Shown in pieces: positions 37,948-50,970 of a stretch of 64,000 bases of DNA. Positions within the stretch are counted from its first letter, which is position 1; every line of letters starts with the position of its first letter. The stretch covers positions 63,526,841 to 63,590,840 of the forward strand of contig NC_088132.1 in NCBI RefSeq assembly GCF_036370855.1. Direction: 5' to 3'. The notes under the pieces are model-generated. The model was given only the letters and a program-made list of their open reading frames with translations, was not told the origin of the DNA and made no database searches. The translations under genes and the position numbers were made by a program. Origin of the DNA: Dromaius novaehollandiae (taxonomy: Eukaryota; Chordata; Aves; Casuariiformes; Dromaiidae).

Positions 37948-38766
37948 CTTAAAAGAGAGACAGAGAGGGAGAAAAGTCAAAGCAAAGCAAATTTCCCTTA
38001 AATCAATTTCAAACAGAATTGTTACAAGACAAACAAAGACAATACTGATTTTGACATCCAGGCTAACACGATTCTGTTTGAATCTGGATTTCAAATAAAC
38101 TAAGGATTACCTGTCAGGAATTATTATTAGAGGAACAGTATCAACACAGGCCTTACTTTTGCTCGTTAAAACAAGACAGTGTTTCCAAGTTTTCTCCTGC
38201 CATCAGCATTTCTTCCTACATTTTTAGAAAGAAGCTGTGACACTTTCTCCTACACATTGAAGAAAAAACATTTTCCCATTTTAAAGCAAACCTTATCATC
38301 TAAAACCAGAGCTTTGAAACAAAATCAGCAGCTTATTCAAATCTTATCTTTCACCTTTTAAAATTAGGATCTAAATTTATCAGCAAAACTTCAAAGCCAC
38401 TCTTTTTTCCTTCTGTTGTTTCTCTCCAGCACGTTCCACTATAGCTCTTTTATCTAGCAGGATGACAGCAATATTTACATTGTACATTAAGCCATGGTTG
38501 GGGCTGAGTTTGAACTTTAATTTACCTTTCATTTAAATTATTCAAGCCCTAACCTTGACTACAGCTGAATAGGAGCATCCCAGGTCTTGAAACACTATGA
38601 GGACCGTGCGTGCTGCTGGTGAAACAACTCACCCTACCAAGCTTTCTTTGCAGTTTGAATGCGACGCAGCTCATGGGCAACTTAGGAGCACACTCTTAGC
38701 GCCTCTCAGCATCTGACTGCCACCACTCTGCTGATACTCGGACCCACTTTTAGGAAGGAGGGCACC

Positions 38767-38916
38767 ATGTCCTGGCTCCAGGCCCTATGGGGAGTGACGC
38801 TGCTGGCTACCACCTTCCAGCTGAGAGCAGTACCTGCACTTCAATGTAAATATAACCTCTATTACCTAAAATACTCTTTGTCTTGCAGAGAATTTTGTCA
38901 CTATGCCTGGCTTTAG
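38767..38916 (+). other. Small ORF with signal-peptide-like N-terminus (49 aa)
   Basis: The ATG sits in a good Kozak context (GGCACCATGTCC). The first residues, MSWLQALWGVTLLATTF, form a short n-region and a hydrophobic core, followed by a polar stretch and VPA, a plausible signal-peptidase site. The rest is short and Tyr/Cys-containing, with a TAG stop. A possible acceptor (TTTCTTTGCAG) lies upstream at 38651, and AAT|GTAAAT at 38846 could act as a donor, making this a candidate first coding exon. It lies antisense within RAB3C intron 3. I do not recognise any family, and chance is quite possible. Confidence 0.2.
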
Positions 38917-41900
38917 GCTCATGATTTCAGTGCTTGGCAGGATGTTAATATCAGTTCACACCCTATACAATCAATGGGGAGAGAAAGAGATTTTTCCAGA
39001 GGTCAGTGAAGAGCGGCTCTCTTCCTCCTTGGACAAGGTTAACTACACATTTATGAGAGGGTGCACTGGAAGGGAATCCTGCTGCGTATCAGTGCCCTAG
39101 GTCTGTGTGAGAGTTGAAATCTCCAAAAGCTTCAAAAATCTTTTGCCAAGGTATTTTGGAAGCTGATCTGTGTGGGTCCATGGGCAAAGGCTTCTACAAG
39201 CAATCTTTGTGCCCCAAAGCCAGACTCAGGCCCCCTTGGCATAAGTCAAATCAGTGTGCTGAAGCTCACCTTAAAGCTGCATGGGATGTGTCTGCAGTGC
39301 AGGTCAGAGGAATATTAAAGGGCATGGTCAGACTGACTTTAGGGCTGCTTTGCCTTACCAGAATGATCACAAAGAAGCTGAAGCAAGCCCTAGGAATTTT
39401 GTACTGTGGATTCTTCCCTTGGGTCTGCTCTGATCTTTTCTTCAAGGAATGGAAAATTTGCTATTCTAAAGCTATTTAAAAAACATATAGTGATTTGAAT
39501 AGACTGTCATAAGGTACTATGACCAAAGCAGAGGTTAGAGTTCCCTTTACACTTATATTTTACGACAGATACAGTTGCTCAGAAAAGAGGGCACAATGCA
39601 TACATTTTGGTGGAAATGTACTTTTGGAATCATGCTGAGATCTTATGGAATTTGTGGTTAAACAAAATAGGATTATTATATTTTTTTAACCAGAGCTACA
39701 ATTGTCACCATAGCAACTTTGCAAATACTAGCAAGTCAAACATAATAGCAGGACAATCCATTAGGGATTATAAAAGATCTCAGTTTTGATCAGTTATGAG
39801 CTGGGGTACAATTGGTACATAACTTAAGATGTTTCAAAAGCAAAATATATAGTAAATATATTAGGTTTCACTGAAAGAATTAATTGTACTGCATTTTCTG
39901 CAAAACTTAAATTCTGAAGAAATATAACTTGAAAAAATATCATCTCACCACTGTAAAGAAGATTCATTCAGCCTTATTTTGCAGCTGTACGCTCCACAGA
40001 CCTTACTTGAGTTTATTTGCTTAAGAATGTAAAATCCTTCATTCAAATGGAGCAAGCTGCAATTTTCATTCTATGAACTGTGAACCTATGCATTCAAATG
40101 CTTCCCATTATCAAGGCCAGTTGTTTCATTCTTAGATTTCTAATCTGGTTTGCTTATGTCTCATCTTCTAAGGGTTTTTTTTAGGCATCAAGAGAAGAGT
40201 TCTTGTTCTTGATAATGATTCTAACAGCTCATGGTTTGCAAATGACTCCGTAGTGCAAAAGTACAACTGACTGACTGTGAAAAAACAGTCCAACATATCC
40301 CCACCCAATCCTGCATCAGTAGGAGATTGGACTCAAATAATTTAATAGGCTTACCACTGTTCTGTTTTCTTTTTGACATACATTTGCACTAATGGCTTCT
40401 ATAGACTTTTTTCCACAGTTCTCCACAAAAGCCAAAACATAGGTCATTAAAAAAACAGATTCTGCCATCTCTGGCATATATGGCCTTTCAAATGACCGAG
40501 GCTTCTGACTAATCCAAAACACATAACATTGTCCTCATAAAGAACTTTAGCCTCAGGAAGACTGAAGATACGAAAAGGCAAAGCTGATGTTTGCAGTAAG
40601 CTGAATACACTAATTCTTGTTCAGTTTCTCTGACCTGGTGTATGTCAATAGGAATTTACCCTGTAAATCTTTCACTTTCTACTTGTTTTGTAGACAGGCA
40701 ATCTGCAACATGCTCAAATTTTTATAATGTATATACACCAGAGAGGCAGATTAATGCAGCAATGCAATGATCCATTACTTTCAGTGATCAGCGCAAGACT
40801 TGTTCTCCCCATTGTACGATTCCACCATACTCCCTGCCAGAGGAGAACGCTTCCTGAATGCCAACTAAAGCAGTGCTATTTTCTCATCTAAAACCAGTAC
40901 TGTATTCTGCAGTAATGGTTCAAAGTACTGCAAAGTTACACCAATGAATTACCAGAGAGTTTTGGACTGTTATAGTAGAAGACTCTCAAAGATAATATGG
41001 AGGCTTATTTCCTTGTTTGATGGAATGAAATAACCTGTGAAGAACTGCTTAAAAGGCAGTTTTGCAATTCTACTTTGTTTGAAATTAAACCTAAAGGAAT
41101 GGAAATGTTAAACAGTTCACATTGTCATATGTCCATACACACATTGCTTCAGTACTCATATTCTACCTAGTTCTGCTCCTAGGAAATGCCTTGTAATACT
41201 TGATTAGTTTACAAAATATTCTTCTGAAAAAATTGCTTATTACTTCAAAAGAGTATGACAAGATTTCATATTGCTACTACTTCTAACACTGACATTTACT
41301 AAAGGAGAGAATAATACCAATGTTGCCTAGGCAGAGCTACCCACTGTTACCTCATCTTTTATGAGCACACAGCTTTCAAAGTGAATATTACAATGCATAC
41401 AGTAAATACATCATTATAAAGACAAAAGACACCATTACCACAGACTACCCCTCCAAGCCTGCCAAAGAAAAATTAAACATCAATTCTAGTTATAACCAAG
41501 CATAGTAAAAAGGACCTTCATGAAAGAGAAGAATTAGCAAGTAGACAGTCTATATTGCAGAGTATTGTGTTTTGGGAAAAGATCAGAGAAGAGCCAAAAG
41601 GCCTAAGTCTTTTCTCAGGTAAGATTCTGCATGGGGTTTATGAAAGAATCAACTGAATAAAGATCTTGGCTCTAGAAAGGAGACTGAAACCAATCATTAA
41701 AGAACCAGCATTTCAAAAAAAGCAGGAGACCTAACCTACGTGCATCAGTATGCTCCCAACCTCTTCACATGCAACAATTTAAATAATTATCCAGGTAACT
41801 ATGATGTTTGTGTGTTTGTGTAGGCAGGTTACAGGGAATATCTGCACTGCATGATGGAGTGTGGTTTAGAAATACTCAGCCGGAGCCGGCTGAGGTAGCT

Positions 41901-42218
41901 GAGATTCTGGAAGCCAAGTCAGCTAGCACAGAGCAATATGGTAGCACTGCTGCAGTGGTTAGCTTTGTCCAAGCTGCCTTGTTCAAACTTAACTCGAGTA
42001 TGCACATGGCACTATGCCATGCTGAAGTTGCTACAGAGAGCAAACAAGCCACTTGTTGTGCTTCATACATTTCAAGTTGTATCCACTGTCTAGCATACTT
42101 TAGGATTTACTTGGAATATACTCCCAGAGGATCACTTTTTAATAACCCATATAATAATTTCCAGAATACATAGTTAATCTAACCTGGAGTAGTCTCCAGT
42201 ACATTCTTATCCATAGAC

Positions 42219-42242
42219 AGCAAACAAACAAACAAATAAACA
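42219..42242. repeat. (AAAC)n short repeat
   Basis: About five AAAC/AAAT tetramer units. Confidence 0.8.
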
Positions 42243-43754
42243 TTTATATCTATTAGATACAGATGTGTCTGTGCAGTAAATATCTCTCAGGAATCTGAAT
42301 TTTAGCAACAATTGTAATCCATGCACTAAAAGTTGGCCCCAGAGCCCTCCAAGGACTGTTACAGTCTCTACAAGGGCTAGTGTCTATGGGCTTTTTAGAT
42401 GTAATAAGTCACATGTACTGACAGCAGAGAATCACCCTAATAAAAGTGCTCCAAAGGGGACCACGTATAATGCTTATTTGAGCAAGTTCAGGAAACGTGT
42501 TGTACTTCCGATGTTCTGGTTTCAGAAAGGAGTATGCAATTAACTGGAATGCAGCATCTTGCCAGGAAAAAACAAAACCAAGCAAGCAATCCCCTCCCAA
42601 GTGAAAACCAAAATATTCTTATTTGTTGAAGCTACTGTTGTGCTGAGCTCACAGGTTGTTCTTAAAAACTCTCATCTCTGTCCCCAGCATGATGCTTCAA
42701 AAGCTCCTTCATGGACCGTTGGTGCTGAGGTGGATTCCAGGTTATCTATCCCAAAACTTTTTCAGTTATCTAAGTCTGAATTTTTGGGGAATGGCAGTTT
42801 CAGATCAGCATCGATAAGTTTGGAGGTTTGCCCAAAAGTATGTAGTTGAACTTCCTTCATTTATTTGCAGGTGAGAGTGCTGAATGGCTGGCTACCTTGG
42901 AGCAAGAAGGCCTGTCCTCCAGCATTTTCGGGAGAAACCATTTTACTTCTGTAATTGAGGCAATGGAGAGTATCTTTCCCCCTTCTCCTAATCCCCTTCT
43001 TGTGATGTGGGAAGGTATGGCACAGTTCCCTCCCACCCCAACACGGACTGGGATAGTAAGGGCAAGCTCTGCTAGTCCAGCCTTTTCAGGGGATGGGATC
43101 ATGTCAGGAATGCTTTCCTACCCTCGTTGTCTGGGAGGGCCTTTGGCACGCTTCCCAGTTAATCTGCCTTTTCCGTGGGGTGGGTCTGATGTCTCCCTCT
43201 TATTATCAGATGTCTTCAGTGCATATCATAAGCCCCATGTCTTCCCCCATGCCCTGCTTTACCCCCTCCTAAGCTCTTATTATTCCCAATGAGCCTGATA
43301 GGTTATGTTCCTCAGGCCCTCATACCTCTGTCTATCCTGGTCACCCCCTACTTGGGGATGTGATGGAGATGGGGCCTGTCCAGGATTATTCTACACAGCA
43401 CATTAAATCATTGCACTCTGCAATGTTAGTGGCCATTTGGAAGCTAGCTGTGTACCAGCTGCTCTGCACTTGGCACTCAGACCCTGCAGCAGGGAGGGCA
43501 GGGAGGGAGGTGGCCTCAGGCCTCCCATCTGTTCTCCAGAATAATCCACTCTTAGTGGGAGATGAGCCATCCAAAGTATATAAATCTACCAACCCACAAC
43601 CCCAACTCAACTTGCTGATTGGGATTTTGAAAACAGTGCTAGATTTTAAGAATTTGAATTACTCAGAGCCAAAATGAAGCAGAAGGGTCCTGGGATAGCC
43701 TCAGGCTTTTGGGTATTTATTTGTGTAGTAGACTTTTTATGGACCTGCATATTG

Positions 43755-43808
43755 GTATAGTAGTAATATAATAGCAATAATTAGTAATAATATTAGTAAT
43801 AATAAAAA
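43755..43808. repeat. Imperfect (TAA)n-rich tract
   Basis: Repeated TAATAATA and TAGTAATAAT units over about 50 bp. Confidence 0.75.
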
Positions 43809-44391
43809 GACCATAACATTTTCCAGATTTTAGTTGAACTTATTAGCAGCTGGAGGAATTCACAGCCCCAAGGAAGAGAATTAGTTTTGAGAAACAGCTC
43901 AGAATCTTTCCTCCTTCAATTACTGTCAAGAAGAGTTTGGATACCTGTGACTTTTAAACACAAACTATTGCAACACTAATGTTTGATCATTCTGGCATGC
44001 TCCAGCCAAGGGCCACATAAGATCAGTGATTATGACTACTACAAATTGTTTGACATCCTGTCTTCATGAACCCCTTCAAAATTATTGAAGCAATTAGTGA
44101 AAACCATGAAAATCAATCAATAAAGGAAATAATTATCATAATAGAAAGTCGAGGTAGATGAATCTGTGATAGTAATGGGGAATTGGGCAGAGGTAAGCCC
44201 TTCTCTTAGAGGATCTGAAGCTAGTACATCTCTGCTTTTATTCCGAATAGATGATTGCATACTGAATCTGCTACTGAATTATAGTGGTGGTACCAGGCAC
44301 CTGTTGACTTAATGTGTTTATTGATGTATGATAGAGAACAGGCTAAGATCTCCCAGTGAAATAGCAGTATTGGACATGGACGGAAGGGGCC

Positions 44392-44408
44392 AAAAAAGAA
44401 AAAAAAAA

Positions 44409-44451
<43 letters not shown>
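44392..44451. repeat. Poly(A) followed by (GA)n microsatellite
   Basis: An A-rich run (44392-44417) continues directly into about 17 GA units. The overlapping open frames in this region are produced by the repeat. Confidence 0.95.
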
Positions 44452-44453
<2 letters not shown>

Positions 44454-47400
44454 AAATATAATTTTTTCTGTGCTCAGTTCCACACAGCAGCAAGGCAAAA
44501 GGATCCAGGGAGAAGTGGATGTAATAGCAAAAATGGGATATACCAACTCCTTTACTCTTGCAACAGACCTGGGTACATGAATAGCTGCTAGGACTAACAG
44601 GGTTTGGTCTGTCAGGTATTATTTAAACATCATTATAGTTTCTTTCTGGATTAAAGGGCAAATGAATTGAAAAATGCCTTATGATTTTGAAATAAGCCAA
44701 TATTTAAGAAACCAGAAGAACAGCAATGACTCATCACTTCCTTCTGACAGCTTTATCTTCCCTGTGCAGAATCTAAGTGTGCACACCTTGCAATGAAAGG
44801 CTGCACACTTAACCCTCCCTTGGAGGAAGATAAATTGACGATGCAGAAGCTGTGTGATGAGTGGCACTAACAAAGTTCAGGTTCATTTTCAGCCAGCAGA
44901 CTAGTCAAAATGAGCATTACACTGAACGTTACAGGTTTTCCATGTTCCAGCAGTAACTGGGTTTACTTTAGGGAGAATAAATTTATTTTTGCTGGTGAAC
45001 AAAGCAGAAAAGCAATCTTAACAGAAACTGCACTGCAAGTTTCTGAGGCCATAACTTTGTTCAGAAAACCACATGCCACATTTCAGCTTTGATAGGTCAT
45101 AATGAGAGCCAAAATGTATTTCCAGTTCTTTTGTTGGGTAAAACTGAGCTAATGTCTTAGTCTATGTACTAGATTTTTATGTAAGAAAATGTCACTTCTC
45201 ATTTTGCAATGGAGAACTCCTCCAAAAAGAGGACAAGAAAATATGTAAGACCTGACACTGTCTATGTATTTATGACACTTATTCTTATGTAAGTATCTTA
45301 GTGACAATCCATTACCATTGTATGGGAGAAGTATATGCTTGCTCAGTAATGTCTGCCCAGTAGTGTCCGCTACTGGGAATGCCCTTCGTCTGTATTTAAC
45401 ACAACACAATAAGAACTGACATGTCATTGATTGTTAACTATTTAATTCTGTGTGGTGCCTATGATGGCAGATAGGCAGATAGGCAGAGCTTGATCAATCA
45501 GAATTTTCTTTCCTTATAATCAGCCATTACTATCTATTCCTGCCTTTCACAAAGAAGTGTGTTCCCATCCAGAATCCACTGCTGAGTACTATATTGCATT
45601 ACATTTCATTTTTAGTGTAATACACAAAAAAATTTCTTAACAGCCCACAAATCAGCCTCAGTGCCTTGTCTGTACAGTGCTGTTTGAAATAATAGTCTGT
45701 TATTATCGAAGAAGATTCATTTTTGACACTAAAATGCAAGTTCACTGGATGGCTGGTATATGGTAACAAATCAGTATAGTGTGGACAGAAGATATTCATG
45801 TTCAAACTGTAATTCTTAGGTATGTCTCTAGTCAAAGTTAGGGTGAAGGACCAGAAGCCTGCAGGGCATACTTAATTTGTATTAAATAAATCAGGTTGCA
45901 GATGTCCTTAATTTTTGCATCTTTGGCACCATCTCTGCATCCTGCTTTCTTCCCAGCTGTCATCCACACCTTGAAACTACTTTCCAGTACCAATGTAGCA
46001 GGAGCCCAATTATGCATTTACTACATGAAAAGGAAAAAGGCTGTGCTATAAGACAGTGCTATACTCTATATCCCTCCTCCTCCTCAGTGGAGCCAGTGCC
46101 TGAGCTCTAATGGCCATCTTTTTAGAAGAAAAGCCCACCAGGTCCGGTCTTTCCCTGTACCTTGTATGGACAGCACTCTGCAGCTGGCACTGAAACAGCC
46201 AATGGTGATGCAAAGGAACAGCCATAGGCAGAGTAAGGTCCCAACATGCAGCATGTCATCCCGACAGCCACAGACTCGGTAGCCTTTGTGTCACGAAGGC
46301 AGACGACAGAGTGCTCACACAGGCACTTCTCACCTACACCTAGGCAAGGTGGACTTCAGCTGCAGGTGTGCAGAATTAATAATAGACTGTGAAGTCCCTG
46401 TCAAAGTCAACTGTACTTCTTTCCTTTTCTGATGTTTATTATATATTTCCTTTCCAGGCCTTTTGCTTGGTAAAAGCTTACACAGACAGTAGTGAAGACA
46501 CAATAAGGACTGTGATAGATGTTAAAGGCAGAAAGATCTTTCAACTTATTTTGCATGTTTTGTGCCATGATAAAACTATATAAAATAGACTTCAATATTT
46601 ATATTATTCAGAGAAGTACAAAATCTTCTCCTACAACAAGGTTTACTTATAAATAGACCAACTAATATACCACATTTTTCACAGTAGGACACAGTAACAA
46701 TACAAGTTAATGAAGAGTTTTTATGTCATGTATAATGCCGCAAGCTGTGTCACACTGTGCAAAGTGATTTAGCAACTCACCATACAGACAAAAGGCTGTA
46801 CATTTTAATTTTCTCCCCACTGAGAAACCCACCATTAAATTATCATCCTTCAAAGCTCCTACTAGACATGCACAGTGCACACAATCATCAAAGATTAGGG
46901 TATAAAAGGAGACAGAAAAAAGTATTTACAAGGAAAATAATATTCATGGAAACAATAAAAGGCAAAATACAGTCTGCACTCACAGATCTTTTGACTATCC
47001 CCATGGTTTCATGTTCCAGATGCTTCCAAATAAATGATCCTGTTAATCACCAATTTATGTTGATTGCACAGACTGTCTTTGGAAGTCTGAGTAATGACCC
47101 TAATCAATACAGCTGATCCTAACTCTCCTGTCATATTTGAAAAACATAGCTGTGAATAATGCTGAAAAGGAATACTGGGTACATTTACTAATGCAACTAC
47201 AATGCCTGTTCTTAAATAAATGAGTGATTTGTTGTCATTTTAAAATGTATTTTTGGCTACTATTTCATATTCATATATATCAGGAAACAGATACAGACAC
47301 ACACGTATGTCTCCTCTAATTTGCTGTTTTTCTTTCTTGCTGTGATGTGCTTTTAATATAAAATGAAATAAAAAAGATATTTAAGTGAGGAATATTGAAG

Positions 47401-49793
47401 TTGAGCAGGTCCTCTTGGTCATACACACTTGGATCCAATATCTCCCACTTTCTCTGTACCAGCAATGGTCCCCTTAACCTTGGACTGCATTATTTGGCTG
47501 AAAAGCCCTTCCTGTGCTTGTGGTGGTTCTCTTAGCCTTCCTCCTTCAACCCCACAGAGCACCAGCACAGCAACACTATTCTGGTGATAACAAAGTTTTT
47601 ACAGGCACAGTGCAGTAAAGTGTGCATTTAGGTAGGTCAAACAGGGTGTTTTATTTTTCCTTTCTACTTTTTCTCTTTTAAATATCAAATGCAGATTCAT
47701 ATTTCCAGTATAATTTGTTCACCTGAAAATTTCCTCCATGTCAAGTACATGGCAACAAAAAGTCCATATTTTAGGGAACTTCTCATCAAACAGTTCTCTA
47801 GAATTCTGGACTGACACTGACTTTTTACTGTCATATCTCATTATCAGATTTGTTTCATATTTGTAGCCATTAATCCCTTTCTCCCTGTTCTGCCAAGAAT
47901 GTCTTCTAAGTTTCTCCCATTTCTCAAATACACTGCTTTGGATTTTATTTCCTCTATTGTTTTAGGTTTCATTTCTCAAGTTTAAATGAATTCTGCTATT
48001 GCTTCTCTTATGTCTGATCTTGCTAGATCATTTTTGGTTATTTGTCTCATTTGATACTTTGCACAGCCTCTTTCAAACATAACTGAGGCTCATATGCACA
48101 TGAAATGTGTTCTGAAATGCCTGTGTCAAGGTCCTAATGAAAGGGTTAAAAAATTAGACTTAACCTCAATCACTGAAAAAGCTTACTAGGTCATAAATGC
48201 CACCTGTGATATATTATCACATGCTTTCCTTGTTAAGGATTCATCCAGCTTGCAAGCCATGTGGCAGTGCTATCATATGAGTCATTTTACTTTTTGTTGA
48301 TAAGGAAGACACGTTATTGAGTGTTTTACTAAAACATCAAGGTATGTGACTTTCGCAACTGTACATTTTACACCAGAGCTGGTATAAATTCTATCAGCAT
48401 TTTGTCTTTAAAGTTGCATATTGTGTTACCCCCTGGAGGCAGAACAGAGGAATCTTTCAAAACTACACTAGAACCCTGAAGGCATAAAAATATGATTCCA
48501 TCACTGTGTCCTTGCACCACTACCTGTACACCTGCAAGTGCAAAAGGTCGGAGGTCTGAAATTTTGAGTTAGAACATTGGTGGCCTAGTTTTCATCTGAA
48601 CACTTGAGCCTCTGCCTTTTTTCGCAGATATTTAAAACTGAAGAAGGCAACTGCCTTAATCCCATTGTTAAATGATGCTGATTAATGAGAGGAATATGAG
48701 TTACGCGATTATATATTTTTTCCTTTGAGATTCTGAAGGTAAGTTACAAACTACTCTGGCCACATTTTGCTATTTGGGACAATACTGAACAAAATTTATT
48801 TTGGGACAGCTTCCAGAAGCAAGCAACAACAGTGTTAAACAATTCACTGTCTACTTCCTGCCTGTCACAGGGTGGCAGGATTGTCCTGCTGACTCACCCT
48901 CTGCGCAAGTGCGGCTTCTCAAGGAAACTGCAGGTGTATTTCTGCTGACTCATGGAAGCTGATGGGAGTCACTGGACTCTAGATTTTATTTTGATGATTT
49001 GAAATAAAACAAGAAAAAATCATAAAAACAACCCAAAGTCTTGTGTAATCATTCAAAATGTAAGTAGTAGTGCTACATGATTCACGAATCACTAGACTGT
49101 GTGTATGTGTATATATACGCATTTATATGTATATACATTCTGAAGTTCTCAGTTCTTAGCTCTCCTATTTTCCAGTTTTGTTCTGCATCACAATTCTTAA
49201 AACAAATGTATACTGTGATCACCTGACTCCAGAAGCCAGAACTAAAATGAAATCCTGAATATGGTGGAAGCTGTCAGCAACATATACAGGCATGAATACA
49301 ACCCTTCAGCTATGAATTTGGAGATTAGATTGAAAACATTCTAACACTTTTGAAAACTGAATGAAGTAGTCTTTTAATACAATGCAGCCTAAGCCTCTCC
49401 TAGGGCTCATATTGAACTGCCATAAATTAAAGTATATCTCAACCTGCCTCCATGAGCACTTTCAAGCATGCTGGTTAAACCATGTTAGCTGACACATTTT
49501 TGAGGTTATAACCTGTCTCTGGTGATAAAACCTAAATGTTTGACATTATCCTATTGATACTTCACCTTTGACTTCAGTGAGTAGAGACCCTCTCAGGGGA
49601 CATAAGTGTCTGCATCGAACAGGTTTTTGGGTAGACAGGAATCTTCAGATAGCTTAGAAGGGCTAGTGTGACCAATTCAGAAGCTCAACAGTGAAATCGT
49701 TTTGTGTTCCCTGGGGATAACAAGATAATTTTCCAACACACTACTTCAGGAATTTTATAAGAGGATAAAACATTTTCCGTGCACTCTTCCAGG

Positions 49794-49812
49794 AAAAAAA
49801 AAAAAAAAAAAA
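49794..49812. repeat. A19 homopolymer
   Basis: A run of 19 A, about 75 bp ahead of the candidate DNA-transposon relic at 49.9 kb. Confidence 0.9.
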
Positions 49813-49887
49813 GCCTACCAATGCAAACAATTAAGACTGAATGAGTCAGACAGTAGGTCTTTATAAGGCATGGAGTACAGGAAATGA

Positions 49888-50105
49888 CTGCACTTTAACA
49901 GCAAAGTGTTTTCAGTGTGGACATAGCTATATCAACAAAACTGTATTTTGCCCTGGGAATGTAATAAGCTATCATGCACTGCCAGCCATGATCCTATAGC
50001 TAAACAAAGTTAAGCAGTGGAACTTTTGCCAGTATAACTGCATCTCTATTAGAGATTTCTCTTGGCAGAGCTAGACAGGTCAGGAGTCACACCTCTTCAC
50101 AACTC
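49888..50105. mobile_element. Possible ancient non-autonomous DNA transposon relic
   Basis: Phrases in order are CACTTTAACAGCAAAGTG, CAGTGTGGACATAGCTATAT, TTTTGCCAGTATAACTGCAT and GTCAGGAGTCACACCTCTTC. They resemble a dispersed element found in turtle, crocodile and bird genomes, with its typical CAGTGTAGACATAG and CCAGTATAACTGCATCTACA wording. I see no intact terminal inverted repeats or target duplication, and the family name is unknown to me. Confidence 0.35.
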
Positions 50106-50950
50106 TGACTTAGATGGCTTGGCAGAAGTCTTTCTGGGTCCAATTCATCTGGTCTATTCTAGACAACTTCTAGAATGAAATGACTAATGAGCTGAAAGTG
50201 CCTGTTTCTTGCCATTGACTAAGAGGTATCCTTACATGATTGATTTGGATATGGATGACTGCAAGGTACCAGCTAAATCTATTCTGAGCAGTCTCACCCA
50301 CAACTTTGGATGTTGTCATGCTCCAAGGTTACAGAATTCACTAACAGACTACAGGGTTTGTTTACCGAGTAACAGCATCAGGTGAAGGTTCCCCATACAC
50401 CTCTATTTGACAAACATAAACTAATAAACACTAAGCAGACTTATCTCATACCAGAGAAAGATTTTTCCAGAGCTAGTTACACTCAGGGGATAGTTTAGCT
50501 AGCCAACTCATTTAAGCTTTGTTGATACGAAGCTTTTCTGGCCAAGGTGGATCCCCTAAGGCATGTTCACTTCCTGTAACTGAAAAAGGAAAAACACAGG
50601 ATTTCACTTGTGGCAGTTTTCAAGAACAGCTGAGTACACCTCTGTGTGTATTGTGGACCTGCAGAAAGCTTGGAATCTGTGATTTTGGATTTTTTTCCCC
50701 AACCTGGAAATTGGAATGATGGCACTGTCTCCTGCCACCAGCTTCCATGTCTACATTCTCCTCAGAGTACCCACTATCTGGTTGCTTTTCCAAGAGCAGA
50801 AGAGGGCATCTCCTCTTTCCTCTCTGCTTTGGACAGAGTATTATTCTCCCCATACTCCTCCATATGGTCTCAGACTGAACCAAACAAGGTAGGTGGAAAA
50901 AAAAAAAAAAAGTGATGCGTTTCATCTTGTTGCCTACTAGGTGACAAAGT

Positions 50951-50970
50951 AGGGCAGGGCAGGGCAGGGT
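50951..50970. repeat. (AGGGC)n short repeat
   Basis: Four AGGGC/AGGGT pentamers in a row. This is the complement type of the CCCTG repeat at 36.9 kb. Confidence 0.85.

Noticed and set aside
42846..43292. 148-codon plus-strand frame
   Set aside because: Pro/Ser-rich and unrecognised, with no splice or promoter context; within a long intron.
44328..44591. Frames across the poly(A)/(GA)n tract
   Set aside because: Arg-Glu and Lys runs are direct translations of the simple repeat.
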